Counted from the stretch's first letter, positions 36,620 through 51,000 are shown. The stretch is 64,000 nt of DNA from Nymphaea colorata (GCF_008831285.2 NC_045142.1:8472713-8536712), one strand, 5' to 3'. Numbers and translations are program-made. Notes: generated by a model from the letters alone, not told the origin.

Positions 36620-36683
<64 letters not shown>
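36578..36683. repeat. Compound (CA)n - (TG)n - (GA)n microsatellite
   Basis: CA repeats (36578-36609) are separated by a short spacer from TG repeats (36621-36644), which run straight into GA repeats to 36683. The CA and TG arms are reverse complements, so the first two thirds form an inverted repeat. Confidence 0.95.
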
Positions 36684-36685
<2 letters not shown>

Positions 36686-38499
36686 CAGAATATGTAAACC
36701 AGCAGACATATGTTCTGGATGTAGATGAGATATGCCAGTTCATATTATCTCCCAATCTGAGCCTTAAGAAAATTTCTATCAGCCAGCAGTTGGAATTTTT
36801 GTTTTACAAGAGGATTCAATTTTCGAGGTTTAAATTTTCATAGGAGATTTTGAGCCATTGATCTCTAAGCTCAAGAAGCACATCCATGCATTGGTAGGTA
36901 ACTCAAGAGTTGAGTCCTCTACAGTCCATCGTGAAAATCAATTCTACATAATTAGACTTCCCAGAAAAACAAGAAGACCACGGAAAAATGCTAACTACCT
37001 TTGCTTCAAACTTAAGGAAAACTACTTCATTTTTGTGTCAAAAATTAAGAGTTGCATTCCTTTTTTTTTTTTTTACCATTTTTGCAGCACGCACATGCTT
37101 TAGAAGCAAGCGAATTTACAATATTATATTGATGTTTTGAACCAAACATCTTAACAAGAACATCAATATTATAAGTACATCTACAATCAGACTATAAGGT
37201 TGAATGGAACAATTGGTGCCTATCTGCACTAAAAAAGGGATACGTGAAAGAAGCAGTGTCCATACAAAATTATGCTTTCCTCCTTGTAGGCCCTATTTTA
37301 GAGTTTTCAAGTTTGCTACGTCTGGCAGGACGTGTATATGAAAAGCTGTTCAATTCCTTTCCTATTCTCCGTTGTCACATTGAGGATTCGGAAAGAATAA
37401 TCCTTATCAATAAACAAGAAATTGTTTTAGCAGTACTCATTCAGACAAACCTGTCCAAAGATGATCATAAGACAAAATATTTAAAAGAAAACTAATCATT
37501 GTGTCTGAAAAGTTGGGAGAGCAGGGTTTCCACCACCTCGGTAGAAGGCCAAAGCCTTTACCCAACCCCTCATCCTCTTAAGGTACACGACATGCTTTCA
37601 GTGCTTCAGGGTGCCATCCCTTTCATGCTTCAACTTGTGCATCAGTAACCTTTTTTTAATTTGCAGCTTAGAGAGTTGATGCCCTGGGAGTCAAATGGAT
37701 ACACATTCACAAGCAAAAGCATAATCACCCTAGGTCTAGGGCTACATTGGTGCATGGATTAGAGCCCATGCATGTTCGGTTTTAGCTTGTGCTTTGCTTT
37801 CTCCCTATTGATGAATGGAGCAAGCTCTCATCCGACTCGAGCCAGAGATTGGCTGCCTATCACCCACTAGCTTGATCCGGTGGCGCTATACTACTTTTGG
37901 CTGACCTACTGACTTAAGTTGCATGCAAGAAACCTGACAATTACCAATACTGGGCCAGTTGATCAGTTTATAACCCCTCATCTTTTCTCCCCTATAATAA
38001 AAACATGGCTAAAGCTAGTTGTTTCCACTACCATTTGAAATATTACAGGTTGATATCATGCAAGCAAACCATAGTTCAAAACTCATGAATCTCATTCTTG
38101 AAATAAGTTGATGCAAATGTTGCTTTACCAAGGATTTTACGTTTAACTAAAAGACAAAAAACTGCACCTAAATCAATTTAAAACTCGTTTCACAATCACA
38201 ACTATCTACAAAATCAATCAACCTATGCACTCTCTCCCTCATATTAGCTGGAATTTAGAAAAGAAAAAGTTAAGCTTCTGCATCTGTGCGGCACATGGTG
38301 AACAGCAATTGCAAAGAACAACAGTTTTCACCAGTGCTTCCAGCTTTACATGCACGGCAAATAGAGCACCAACAGGGAAAACTTTCAATTTTGTGGGGAG
38401 TAATTGGGGCATTAGATGAGTTCATAAACCATAAACCTGCAAAAGTAAACCCCATGTGATGACACAAACCAAGTTCCAAGTAAACCAAGCTGTAGAATG
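36684..38499. other. Intergenic, no gene seen
   Basis: Contains the SINE-like core listed at 37520. Other open frames (81-83 codons at 36858 and 37244) show no motif. Confidence 0.5.
37520..37625 (-). repeat. Second copy of the SINE-like core of 1250
   Basis: On the minus strand it reads GGTTGGGTAAAGGCTTTGGC, matching the 1250-1385 repeat with one indel, and then diverges. Ends not defined. Confidence 0.3.
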
Positions 38500-38901
38500 G
38501 ACACTTGTCCTACTGGGGTTTGATTTTATCACCTTCACTTCAATGCCCTGCCAGTCACGGACAATTAAGACCGTCGTTGTGCACCATAAATTCAACTCGA
38601 TCATGCCAACGCTAATCTTGAAAGTTTTACTACTAGAAAGTTATAGTCAACAGAATATACAAGCTGTACTTCATCATTGTAATTCCAATTGATCAGCACA
38701 GTGTCATAAAGACACTTGTTCTATTGGGGTTTGATTTCAGCACCTCACGTTAATGCACTACCAATTGCTCATTCAGAGACCGTCCATTTTTGCATCATAA
38801 ATTTAAAGTGATGTCAATGCTAATCTTGTCAGATTTTATTCCTTCATAGGAAATGATCAAATAGAATGCCTACCCTTCATTATTCTAATTCATCAGCACA
38901 G
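38500..38901. repeat. Degenerate 211-bp tandem duplication
   Basis: Copies start at GACACTTGTCCTACTGGGGT (38500) and GACACTTGTTCTATTGGGGT (38711). Both carry a TTGCACCATAA/TTGCATCATAA word, a GCTAATCTTG word and end in ATCAGCACAG. Divergence is about 20%, so the event is old. Confidence 0.75.
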
Positions 38902-40392
38902 ATAAGGGCAGTTACTGCCTAAATTAATTTTGTTTTTTTTTTTGGTAGATAAGCTGATCCTGTGAAAGTTAGATCTCACCTAACCCACAATCTGACTGTT
39001 ACTAAACCTACACAAATGGTTCTGAATAGTCGCGTTATCAAGTTTTAATACATGGGCTTATCAAATTTGCATACATGTCAGTGGACGCCGGAAGAGCTAA
39101 GATTCTGGCAATTGAAAAAACGAGAACAAAATGCACCATCAAAACCGGGGTCGAATATGTGCAATAATTATATCCTTATTTGCTACATAATGAAGTGTTT
39201 GAGTTTATTAACATTCGTCAGGACTCGAAGATAAATATAGTTCCTAAATTCAACATTCGATTGTCACTTCAATTGGATTCTTCCACCACTATCGACCTCA
39301 TATCAAACCAAATGAAATTCTGCTAATCTAGATCGAAACTAATGTCGTGGATCGATTTATCTATCATTTAATCCCCAGCCATTTACTTGATTGGTTCAGG
39401 TAAATAAAATTCACTACATTTTCACCTCTAGTGGATCATGAAGCTGCATGCCATGCCACCTTCAACTACCAATTAAGTTCCGCCGTATCATGTCAATGGT
39501 AAAGCAAAATTTGTTTTAAATCTATCCATATATGTGAATAGATTGATGAGTAAAAGTATTATTTATATATATATAAACACACATACACACACAATTCATT
39601 TACACACACTCACACACTCACACAAACTTCACTTTTTTATGATTCATTTTGTCTTGAACATATTTATATTAACATTCACATTCACATTCTTACTTTCTAT
39701 ATGAATCATTAAACCATATCCCCTGAATTTGTATATTCACATGAATCATAGCCATACTTTTATTGGGCATAAAACTTTAGGATTTTGGCGTCTCCTTGAT
39801 ATGTAGGGAGATCGGTAATACGATTTACAAAGTCTAAAGCATTTATGAGGCTCAAAACAATATACTACAATTTCTTAGGTTCCTGGGCTTATTTAGGTCG
39901 AAAGCTTTCACATCCCAAGAAGTAGGGCTGATCAAATGGATCCCAGAAAGTTGTTTCCCCGTCATTGCGTCTCAGCAACCCTTTGTTTGTGTGATTTCAT
40001 GATGCAAGTAATTTTTCTTTTCTTTCGAGTAATGACAAGATGTACCGATATATCTAATTTTTTTCAAAAAGATATCCCTGGTAGATTCTGTCACTTTGCC
40101 AGATAAGTAAATTAATTGACACACATAAATCGTGAATATGAAATTTTTCCTACACTTAATTGGTCATTTATAAGCTTGTTAGCTCTCCATTGTTCATGTC
40201 CTGGTAATGATGTCAACTCGTTTAACAATTTCACCCATGATGTCAACAATAGTTAGGCACGCCTCAGAAACAGCCATCACAGGATACCCCATGTTCCCTT
40301 TTATGGAATCCAGGGTGATCAGAAATGGAATGCAAGAGAGCACAAGATGTGATTCTTCATGAACAAACAAGGCCATGCTTCTACATATATAT
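38902..40392. other. Intergenic, no gene seen
   Basis: AT-rich with short CA and TA runs at 39.56-39.63 kb. No supportable coding sequence. Confidence 0.55.
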
Positions 40393-40520
40393 ATTCATGA
40401 ATCCCCGGTTTCATCGTTTGGTGAAACACACTGTCCCCTAGAAGCTATATATATATATATATATATGTATTCATGAATCCCCCGTTTCATCGTTTGGTGA
40501 AACACACTGTCCCCTAGAAG
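40393..40520. repeat. 76-bp tandem duplication with internal (TA)n
   Basis: Two nearly identical copies of a unit starting ATTCATGAATCCCC (40393, 40469) and ending CCCCTAGAAG, separated by a TA run. Each unit carries the small inverted repeat GTTTCA...TGAAAC. Confidence 0.9.
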
Positions 40521-40612
40521 TTGAACTTTAGTACTATAAAATGACCTTAGAGTTGCCCCAAGAGGTTTAGTGCACAGTCTCAGGTCAATGACTTGTGTGC
40601 GGCTGGTCTTAA

Positions 40613-41170
40613 TTGGTTCTAATCGCATTGGTGTCAACCCGACTTGCGCCAATGGATGGGACTAATGTACTAGATGACACACATTGGAGGTTTAGTATTC
40701 ACTTAAAAAGTTATTTCATAAGTAAAATACCAACATGAGCTATCTTAGTTAAACTTAACAAATCTTAAGATTAATTGCAAGCTTGGCATTGATTTTGCAC
40801 CGACATCTCAATCTGAAGGAAGGCATGAACTTGATTCTTAGTTCTGATCTCATTAAAAACCACTTGGTTAAAGAACTGGCACTTCTATTGGTTCTAGTCG
40901 CATTGGCGCCAACCCGACTTGCACCAATGGATGGGACTAATATACTAGATGACACACATTGGAGGTTTGGGATTCACTGAAAAAGTTATTTTATAAGTAA
41001 AATACCCACATGAGCTATCTTAATTAAACTTAACAAATCTTAAAATTAGTTGCAAGTTTGACATTGATTTTGGACCCGACTCGACATCTAAATCTGAAGG
41101 AAGGCATGAATTCGATTCTTAGTTTTGATCTCATTAAAAACCATTTGGTTGAAGAACTGGCACTTCTATT
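40613..41170. repeat. 275-bp tandem duplication
   Basis: Copy 1 starts TTGGTTCTAATCGCATTGG (40613) and copy 2 starts TTGGTTCTAGTCGCATTGG (40888). Both continue with CCAATGGATGGGACTAAT and GGAAGGCATGAA and end at CACTTCTATT. A short insertion in copy 2 lengthens it by about 6 bp. Divergence by eye is under 10%. No coding content. Confidence 0.9.
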
Positions 41171-44100
41171 TTTCATTGCATATAGCGTCATGAATTGAGG
41201 CGTGTTATATTCCATTAACAAGGCAAGATTTACCTTTGTCTTTATGGTAATGGTGAGAATGTCCCATTATAAAATAAAGAATGAAAATTTCTTAATCGTA
41301 TTGTTTTTACATAGAATAATTTAAACAGGAATCATCAATTTTTTAAAAAAGAGGAAAATAATAATTGCTAACAAGAATGAACAATATCGATCAACAAGAA
41401 AAGATAACAAATAACCAAGTTCTACAACATTAGAAGACTTCATAACTTGATGCAGTCATACTATTGAAAAAATGAAAATTTATTAAAGAAAATTTAATAA
41501 ATATAAAAGAAAAAACCATGAATACCAGATAGGGATTAAAAAATGAGGAATTAAAATTTGTCAACAGTTTATAAGGGTAAATTGTGCAATAATACTAGTG
41601 TAGATTGCATTGGTGAAAAAACTTAATTTTTGCTATTAACTAACAAACAGAAAAGTATCAATTTAAACATAAAATATAAAGTTAGACACAAACTATGACT
41701 AAAAAACAAAAAAGAGTAACAAGAGCTTAATAATTTAACTAACAATTTCACGAAAATGAAATAACAATATTACATATCTAAATGCGAGTAACATGCGAGG
41801 ATAAATTACATACTTTAACTAATTCAAATAAACAAATCACGCATAACAAACTAAAATTCGTGATTGCAACATTTCATTAGATTCACTTGGATTTCTTTTT
41901 TGATAATCATGTGCACCACTACATCAAGTAAGAAGAACAAAAACTTAAACAAAAATTGCATACATAAAATTTAATTTTTATAAGTGAAAATCTTATTTGA
42001 CAAGATAATTAAAATATAATGCCTATGAGTAGGTCATATCACCTAATCTGGCATGCAAAGGCAATGCAGCACACTTTTGTAAAGCGAAAAAAAGGAAACT
42101 CGGGATCCAAAACTTTCCCTCTAATCTATTATAAAAGATAAATAATCAAGATAATGATTTACTTATATTCGACATACATTAATGTTGAGAACGTTGCATC
42201 TTAAATCACTCATACCGCAGTAGCATTAGAGGTAGACTTAAAAAAATGAAGCACAAATTATTGAATAAAGCCAAACGTATATCCAATAAGAAAACCATGT
42301 TTTCAAAATCTAATATTTTTTAATTCATATAATTTTTTTGGTTCAATAAAATAGTCATATGATGGGTGAGTATCTTTTTATTGGGTGACTACGTCTGGGT
42401 CATGTTTTTAAAATTTTGAACTATAACATCATCAACAACTTTAGCTTTTCTAAAATCAGCTTCATTAACAGCTTCTGTAACTTCAGCTTATGACAGCAAA
42501 TGAGCTTACAATCCCTTGCTGTTCCATCTTCTCACTCATTAGGTCCAAGTCCAGGTCTCCCTTCCACTCATTGGGTCAGGAGAAAAAAGTTACATTCCAT
42601 TTGTCAAGTTTATGTGTTCATAACTAAAACTGACTAATGATTAGCAAAAAATTCCCATGCGTGGCTGGTTTCCAAAAATCCAGACTCCCTATATTAAACA
42701 AAACCTTGTTTCCAAATTTTGTTTATAGCATTTCTAATAATGAAGAAACAGAATGGATCTATCACAAACCACTCACTTGGAAAGGCATAAAAACATGAAG
42801 ATATCTTGGTAGACTATACTTCAAAAAACATTCTTACGTATTTGAAAATTACACGTTTTTTTGGAACCACCATGCAAAAACTGAACATTGTAATGAATGA
42901 TTAAAAGTTCAGTTTGGATGCTCTCATGCACAAGCTCACCATAAAGTGTTGTTGCCCTCACCATCAATGAGTACTGAAGTTTAGGGACAAGTCCATAATT
43001 ATGTGTTTGAGTGTTGTTGCTTTTGGGGTTCTACTTGCACAAGAAGACTGAGGATGTTATCTGAATGCTACTCTGTTCTTTGAACAACTACTGAACTAAC
43101 CTACTTTTCTGGTCTTGGATTAAACCTCTGCTCTCCTAATTTAGTTTCTAGGCTGGTTTAGGTTTTTAAACTTCACACTGGGCCTGAAATTCCTTGTAAA
43201 AATCTTGAGAGTGTACTGATGCTTGGATTCTAGAGAGTTCAATTTCAACCTATACTTGGCTTTAGTTAAACCTACAACAATTTAGGGTAGAGTCTTTTCT
43301 AGAACAACCCACTGAATGTTATGCCCCAGTTAAGTAATTCATTTTTAAGAAAACTTTCCTGATATAGGTCTATGTTTAATTGCTCATGAGATTGTGCTCT
43401 CTGGGTACCACAGGTTCATTAGGTTGTGTTTAATTTCATCATAAAACCAGTAAGGAAAGGTGTTCCTCTCCCAAATCTTGGACCTCTTGATTATGTGTTT
43501 GATTGCTTGGTGTAGATAAAGTTATTCAGACAATCAAACATGGCCAACATGATGTGCTTATTATAGATGTTGGAGTGCCTAAATATTACAATCATGTGCT
43601 TAAAAATGTCATAAATCAGATGCGCATCTAAAAGTCTTCCAAAGATATCCTTCTTATAGCTTTGTTGTTCCAAAGGATCATAGTTGCTCATACCTCCTTC
43701 CCTATAAAGTGACCATTTATATGCAGGGATAAATTGCAATAAGTCCTACTGCATGTACCTAGTTATTGTTACCCATAAAGGAACTACCCAAATTTCACTT
43801 TTCTATATCATTCTTACCTATTTAAGTCTTCATTTTTTATGTGAGTGCAAAATCATGAATTGTGAGTGCACAAAAATTGATAATCTACTTTGACTAAAGC
43901 CAATGTTCACAGAACTAGAAACAACTGGATCATCAAGTGCCGATGGACGAATCCAAAATTTAAATGAAATTGTGATCTTCCAATTACTGATTGCGCAAGA
44001 GTTTTCAAATTACAATACTATCAGGACTATATGATTTTGCTAAACAATCAAGTACTTTATGGGCATAATTTGTGGTTAATTGACATAATTTTATATGTCA

Positions 44101-44663
44101 ACTAACCTAGCTAAAAATTTAAACAATTAAAATTTTAAAAAGAACAAAATAATAGGATTTGTCTGACCTATATGGTTAAAGTTTTTTCTTTTACTTTTAG
44201 TGCATAAACAAACAAACAAACAATGAAAAGGGAACATTCAATAGAAGTGGGGAGCATGTGAGGTTTCATTTTTGCGAGAAAATGAGACCTGAAAATCTAG
44301 AACTAGTTGATGTCCCATGAAGTTGGATCTAAGGGTAGCAAGTTGAGTAGATTTGGTTACTATTTGATCATTATAGACATCAATAGGTGGTCAAATAGTT
44401 ATACATAATTTATATACTAATCTAATCTAGTCATCGACACAAACACACACTATGAGAGTATTTAGTGGGCAATGACATAAAAGCTCAGCCTCTAAAGTTC
44501 ATTCTAAGAGGAAAAGTGCAATAAGGGAACATGACATTCCCTAAGAGGTGTAATATAGCTGGTCAGATGGGTGGCATGCATGAGGTACATTATAAATTTT
44601 ATTCCCCTGGGTGCCACTTTTTTGTACTACAAATGGTGTGGCATGCAACATTCTAACTGATTG
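41171..44663. other. Gene-free AT-rich stretch
   Basis: About 3.5 kb with no recognisable coding or element signature. The 82-codon minus-strand frame at 43491-43739 has no known motif. Part of it may be old transposon sequence too decayed to name. Confidence 0.5.
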
Positions 44664-45031
44664 ATGTACTGTAGTCCACTAAGTTGATAAGCAAACTTGA
44701 ACATGGGGACAAAGGATGGAGGAAAGCATTGGTCATTCTTGTGGAAACTCCGTACTCACAACAAAACAAGCAACAAGACATTCAACAATGTCAATGCCCA
44801 CACCCAAGGGGAGAGATTTTCTCTCTTTACAATTGTTTCTTAAAAGATTACAAGATGTATTTATACATTTAAGCAAGACTTGTATCTTCCATTTAATTAG
44901 CAAGGATAGCAGTGATATAGATAGTCGTGGTCCAGCTAGCCTCTAATAGTGGTCTAGCCTCATTTTATTAAGTCATGCTTCATGTAGTAACCACCTATAC
45001 TATCACTGCTGCAAGTAATACTGCTAATACA
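44664..45031 (-). repeat. Probable copia 3' LTR
   Basis: On the minus strand a polypurine tract TTTGAGGAGG is followed by TGTATTAGCAGTATT, the classic start of a copia LTR, with the first T at 45031. A TATA box (TATAAATA, plus strand 44858-44865 as TATTTATA) and CTTGTAATC follow inside it. The far end is not certain; 44664 is one TG position that fits a TG...CA LTR. Confidence 0.55.
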
Positions 45032-46060
45032 CCTCCTCAAACTATGCATGGGAGGAGTCATATGCTGAGTTTAGATATTAGAAAATCAAAAGAACCCCAA
45101 GTAAGAGATTTGGTGAAAAAATACAACATTTGAAAAAGTGGAAAAAAATGAGTGTGAGATATTGCTGAGCAACCTTTTCGAGCACAAGATGATAATGCAC
45201 AATAATATGTTTAGAATATATATAAAAAACAATGTTAAAACTGTATGTAGAGAGCAAACATATTATCACTGTAAATTGTAAGTATGTTTGGCCAGTAAAT
45301 GTCAAGACCTTTAAGAAGATACAAAGTCCATGTCATGCCTATAGTAGCAGTCATGCCTATAGTAGCAGAGGCAGTGCATGGTACTCAACTTAAGGACTAG
45401 ATCAAGAGGCAGCAGGTTGGTTTTTGGCACCCCAAGAGTCATGTCATGCTCACATATATGCAAATGCAGTAGTAGATTGGCAAGTGATGCAGAATCCTAC
45501 TCAATTGGCATAGAAAAACTCATAGAATAAGAAGGTTGTTAGAGAAACTGTATGTCATGGAATAGGCTATGCTTGTCATGGAATGGGCTATGTCATGTAC
45601 AAGATTTGTTTGACAAGCCATAAATGAAATTTCATTGAAGCATAAATATGTCAGTACACATATAGTTAATACTATAAGATAAATCTCGCTATGTAAATGC
45701 CAAATATTGCAAGGTTCCAACAAGACTATGATAACTCTTAATATCTTCATAAGGTGGTCACCAATAGAAGGTTGTATCTGGCTAACCATGGGGGTGCAGA
45801 TAAGTTTGCATTCATCCTTGTGGGCTTAGTGAAGAACTTCACAAGGTAGCAGCTTTGGTCAAGGAAGTGCTTGTTCTGAAAGTGACTAACTTAGATCCTA
45901 AGAAAATGGTGAAGAATCCCCTAGTCTTCATTGTGAACACCTAACTAAGCATGGCTATAACCTCCTTTGAATAATCTTTATTGTCGTCAGTCATGATAAT
46001 GTTATTGACATAAAGTAACAAGAAAATACTTACATGCTTATCCTGACAGTTGTTGCTAGT
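45032..46060 (-). pseudogene. Ty1/copia pol remnant (RT end and RNase H)
   Basis: Read on the minus strand, the reverse transcriptase active-site region appears as FLLLYVNNIIMT near 46020 (normally YVDD, here YVNN). It is followed by an SYHSLVGTLQYL-type stretch near 45700-45750. The RNase H end appears at 45080-45420 with LTFTGQTYL, SKHIIVHYH and LVLEKVAQQYL. Frameshifts and stops make it dead. It leads directly into the polypurine tract and LTR at 45031. Upstream it stops abruptly at about 46.05-46.1 kb, where CACTA-type sequence begins. An 18-bp tandem repeat lies at 45332-45367. Confidence 0.75.
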
Positions 46061-48089
46061 AATGGCTGGCCAAGTGAACACATGATAGTTTACTGACATA
46101 TACTAGGGTCGTTAATAATTATACGATGTTTACTAATGGCTTGTCTAGAATGTCAATAATGTCTGATGATCACCAACACATTGCCAGCTTTCAATGAAGA
46201 ATTACCTTTCTACTGATGGAGTTTTGCATGTGTTGATATATCTTGTATTTTGACTGATGGCTTTTCTTCTCCTGTTACTAAAGACTTACCATTTTTTCAC
46301 CCTGCAATCCCCTTTTCTCTATCCCCTTGCCTTTATTCGTGTTCCTCATCTTCCCCTCAATCCATGCTGCTTACTGTCGGCCACTGATAACTATTTGGCT
46401 TGCCTCCATCAGTCACCATCGACCACTTGACCCACTGCAATGCCACTGACGACCATCGGCGATGAGCACAACAGTTTACGCAAACACGCTTGAACCTTAA
46501 CAGGAATTTTTTCATGTTGAATCCATCCTTTTATCATTTGCTTTGTTTCGGAATCTTAATTTGAGATGTTAATACACACCATTCACATAAATCTTTTCCT
46601 TTAAGAATGAACATGTATGCTGCTGGTTTGATCTTAGATGGGATTCGTCATCGTTGGTTTTTCTTTTCTTCTTTTTGTCACCATGTTTACCAGTCCAAAT
46701 GAGAATGAAGCTACAACGGTACACACCAAATAAGGTCCATCAAGCATGATCATGGTCTCAAATTTGAAGAACTGTATAGAAAAGACTAAAAGTAGGGCTA
46801 ATTTTACCAAATTAGAGAGGCTTTGGCCTTTTATTTAGGTGATCAGTTTCTCCCGTTCACTTGAACCTGACATCCATGTATGATACTGGCCAACAAAGAG
46901 GGCTATATGATAAAACAAAAACTAGATATAAAAAACAAACAAATGAATCAATTTTTTTATTTTTCTTGTTAATTTTTTATCAAAACGAAAAAAGAAGAGC
47001 CAGTTAAGAGTATGCATTCTTGAACCAAATGGCAAAAATAGATAACCCAAGTAGCTACAAAAACCATCACCATTGAAGAGATCACAATCTACTGTGCATT
47101 GTATTATGTCCAAGAAACATGCATTCTTTATTTTCATTTGCCCGTGATAGCTGATAGTGCTGTCCAAGAATATGATTCACACATTTTTGGAAAATAATAT
47201 GCTAGGAACATTGAAATTAACTCACATAGAAGTGAATTTTCTTCTTTTTAAATTTTTAAATCTTTTTTTTGGTCAATGGAGTCTGCATATGTTTATGGAT
47301 TTTTTGGATTATTGGTATTTCAATATGTTATGATGTTTCTTTTTCATAGTCTATAATTTAACTGTTATCTAATCAGAGATTGCCAATTCTTAATCAGTAT
47401 TTCTTGCCTTTGATGCTAAATCATGAGTAGAAAGAGATCCTAAAAGCTTATTGAGAAACACAGATTTTATGACATCATAATTGATGGCTACCTTCAATAG
47501 TGAAAGGGCTGGCAACATGGATTTGATGGCTGAAAATGTTTTAAAAAATATAATGAGCTTTGGAGATTAAGGATGTCACATATTCATAACTGTTGGGTCT
47601 AAGTGCCTATTTTGGTAACTATTTTTTTTTTATCTAGTTGAAACATTTTAAACCATGGGAAACAAAGAAGAATATGGAGTTTTTTGATAAACACAAATTC
47701 ATGCGTCTGTAATTGATACCTGGTACTTGCAGTACATCAAAAGAAAATGACAATTGCTTTGAAGCTCGAGGAATTATGGGCATGATAGCTATCATTCTAA
47801 GTATGTTTGTATAGTGTCACTTCAATTTTATAGCTTGTATCTAAGTACATTTGCATAGTGTGATTTCAATTTTATAGCCTGTATCTAATTATGGGCATGA
47901 CAGATGAATTTTATATATCCAAACTGATAGCAGATGTTAGTGAATGTATAGTGCTTGAAAATCTAATGTCCTTCCTACTTGTAATATTTATGGATGCTTG
48001 TATATGCAAATCTCTAGGCCATTACGTATTTTATTTTACTATAGCTTCTCTTGATGTTTTTGTGTTTGATTACTTAGATTGAATCCCTA

Positions 48090-51000
48090 ATAATTTGGAA
48101 GATCAAAGTCATATTACAAAGAGAAGAGATGTGTAGAATACTTTTAAAAAGTTCTTTGATTATACGAGTACTAATAATGTCATTGTCAAAAGAAGAATAA
48201 GATGTTCATGCCAAAAATGCAGCAATTTTAGTTCTTAGAAGGTTTTTGATGCTCTAGATCATATTATTTACTGCAGATTCGTTCAGTTATATATTCAATG
48301 ACATTATCAAGAGGAATCAGTTTCACCATCTATACTGGAAGGCAACCAACCTTCAAACATGTATTTTGAAGACATGCACAAAATGCTTGAGGAAACAATG
48401 ACATGTATTTTGGCTTCAATGCAGCCTATCAACCATATTGTTGACGAAAGAGAAGACAATGACATGTATCAGAGACTAAATAGAGATGCAGAAGAGGAAC
48501 TTTATCCAGCTGCAATAGACATATGAAAATGAGTTTTTTAGTCATCTTGTTTCATATTAAAATTTTATGTGGGTGAAACAATAATTGTTTTAGTATGTTA
48601 CTTGATCTATTGCATGAAGTTTTCCCAACTAGAGTGCAGTAAGCAAAGACCATGTATGAGGCCAAAAAGGTCATCACAAAATTGAAGTTTCATATTAAAA
48701 GGAGATACATATTCTCAAATAACTGTATGTTATGAATGAATGAATCCATGACAAAAGATACATATGATAGATGTGAAGTGTCACAATTGAAAGACTCTGA
48801 CAACCATTCTACTATGATTGCTTCTAAAAAAGAATGAAAGACATTGTTGAAGATTCTACATTATTCTGATTGTACTATGGCTAAAGAGAATGTTCGTAGT
48901 GTTGGATGTTGCATGACAGATGACATGGCATTCTGAAACCTGTGTTGAGAGGTAGATAGATTGGCATATGAGAGTTTTAATGAAGTGAATTCATCTTTTA
49001 CAATAGAAGCTTGAAATATACGACTTGGTTTAATAAGCCCATGACATTCCCTATAGTATCTGGCCAACTTTGTTAGTCACCTAAAATCTCCCACCTTGGA
49101 TGTGTATGAAGCAACCTTATACCATATTATTATTGTTCCAACATGGACGAAGTACTCTTAATACATCTGACAAGGATGTCTATTTACAACTTCTTGTACA
49201 AGAATTAATAACACTATGTTATGATGAGATAACACATTTGATATTCATAGAAGGAAATACTCTCAATTGCATGTTTTTTTATGTGAACTATAAATGACTT
49301 CACAGAATATGCTAATCTATCGGGGTGGAGTATTAACACCAAGATAGTGTGTCCAATATGCTTCTTACATATTCATAGTTGTAGATTAAAGCACAATAAA
49401 AAAATATGTTACATGAGACATCATTGTTGATTGCCTATAAGTCATAGATATAGAAAGACCATCATTTATTTGATGGAACTGTGGAAATGAGACCAGCTTC
49501 AATTCTCTTGTATGAGAGAAAATTACTGCAACAAATATTTTTGACAAATGATATAGTGGAAGATGATTGACACTAAGACAAAAGGTTTATGCACAACTAG
49601 AAGAAAATTAGTATCTTCTACATGTTCCGTCACAATTTAGATGTCATGCATATGGAAAAGAACATGTGTGAAACATCATTCGTACATTGTTGAACCTGAA
49701 CAAGAAATCTAAAGATCATTTGAATGCCCAATTATACTTGAAAGAAATGAATATTAGGCCATCACTTCATGCACGACAACAACAAAATTTAGAAAGGTGG
49801 ATCCTTTGTGGTACTTGCTATAACATGAGAAAGGTAGAAAAAGATTCGTTTTTCAAGGTATTAAAGAATTTTGAGAGTTTCAATAGTTTATTCCATTGAT
49901 TGCATGTGTTACTCCAGTAGTTTATTCTATGGACCATACATAGGTCATTACCAAGAAAAGTTAATCTTGCATGAATCAAATTGTGCGAGTTTTTTTAAAA
50001 GTTGTGTTTGAAGGCTATACCAAATAATGAGTTGCTACAAATAGATAAACATATTGTAATCACATTGTATGAACTAAAGATAATATTTTTAACTGATATT
50101 CTTTTATGTTATGACCCATAGCTCATAATGTTTTTTTGGATGGGCCTAAGCAATATTGCTAGATATATCATATTGAGAGAAGTGTAATTATACTATGTAA
50201 CACTTGTTACTTGTGCTTGTATATTTAGATTACTTGTTCTTCTATTTTATTATGTAGGTACTTACTAAAACTTAAGAGTTATGTACATAATAAGAACCAA
50301 CCAGATGGTTCCATTATAGAAGGATGTGTAGCAAATGAGTGGACAACAAAATTTTCAACATATTTTCATGGTATTGAGAAAATATTTAGTAGGTCCAAAA
50401 GGAACAATGAAAATGTGATTGTGAATTCAGAAGATGAATCCAATGTGACTTGAGTAGGTCATAAATCAGATTCATCTGAGGTGACAACTTTGGATACATT
50501 CAATCATAAGACAGTGGACTGATATCTTGTGTAAGTATTGCTCTAGCTTATGGATGTTCATTAGTTTGTCATATATGAGTTTCATATTCTATCTAATCTT
50601 TATGTATTTAAGTAGGCATCACCTGAGATTGGTCATACTATGTTGAACATGCATAAAGCAACATTTTTAAATTGGTTTTGAGATCACAGATGTGTTGGTA
50701 CCATTGAAGTGCACTAATTAAACTACTACATATGATATTCATATTTTCTATGTGACAGATTTGTCGACAGTGTGACCACCAAAGTCAATATATACCAGAA
50801 GATATTATATGATTGTCTCAAATTTTTTAAAAAATTACACTACAAGACAATGACTTTATGTCTAATGGGTTTTTGATTTCATATCAATGGCAAAGAAATC
50901 AACATGAAGTATCAAAATAGTGGTATACTTGTACTTGCATAAACCTCTTGTTTCAAGAATCCAAGAGATAGGAATTATGTTGTTGATGAAGTTGCATACC

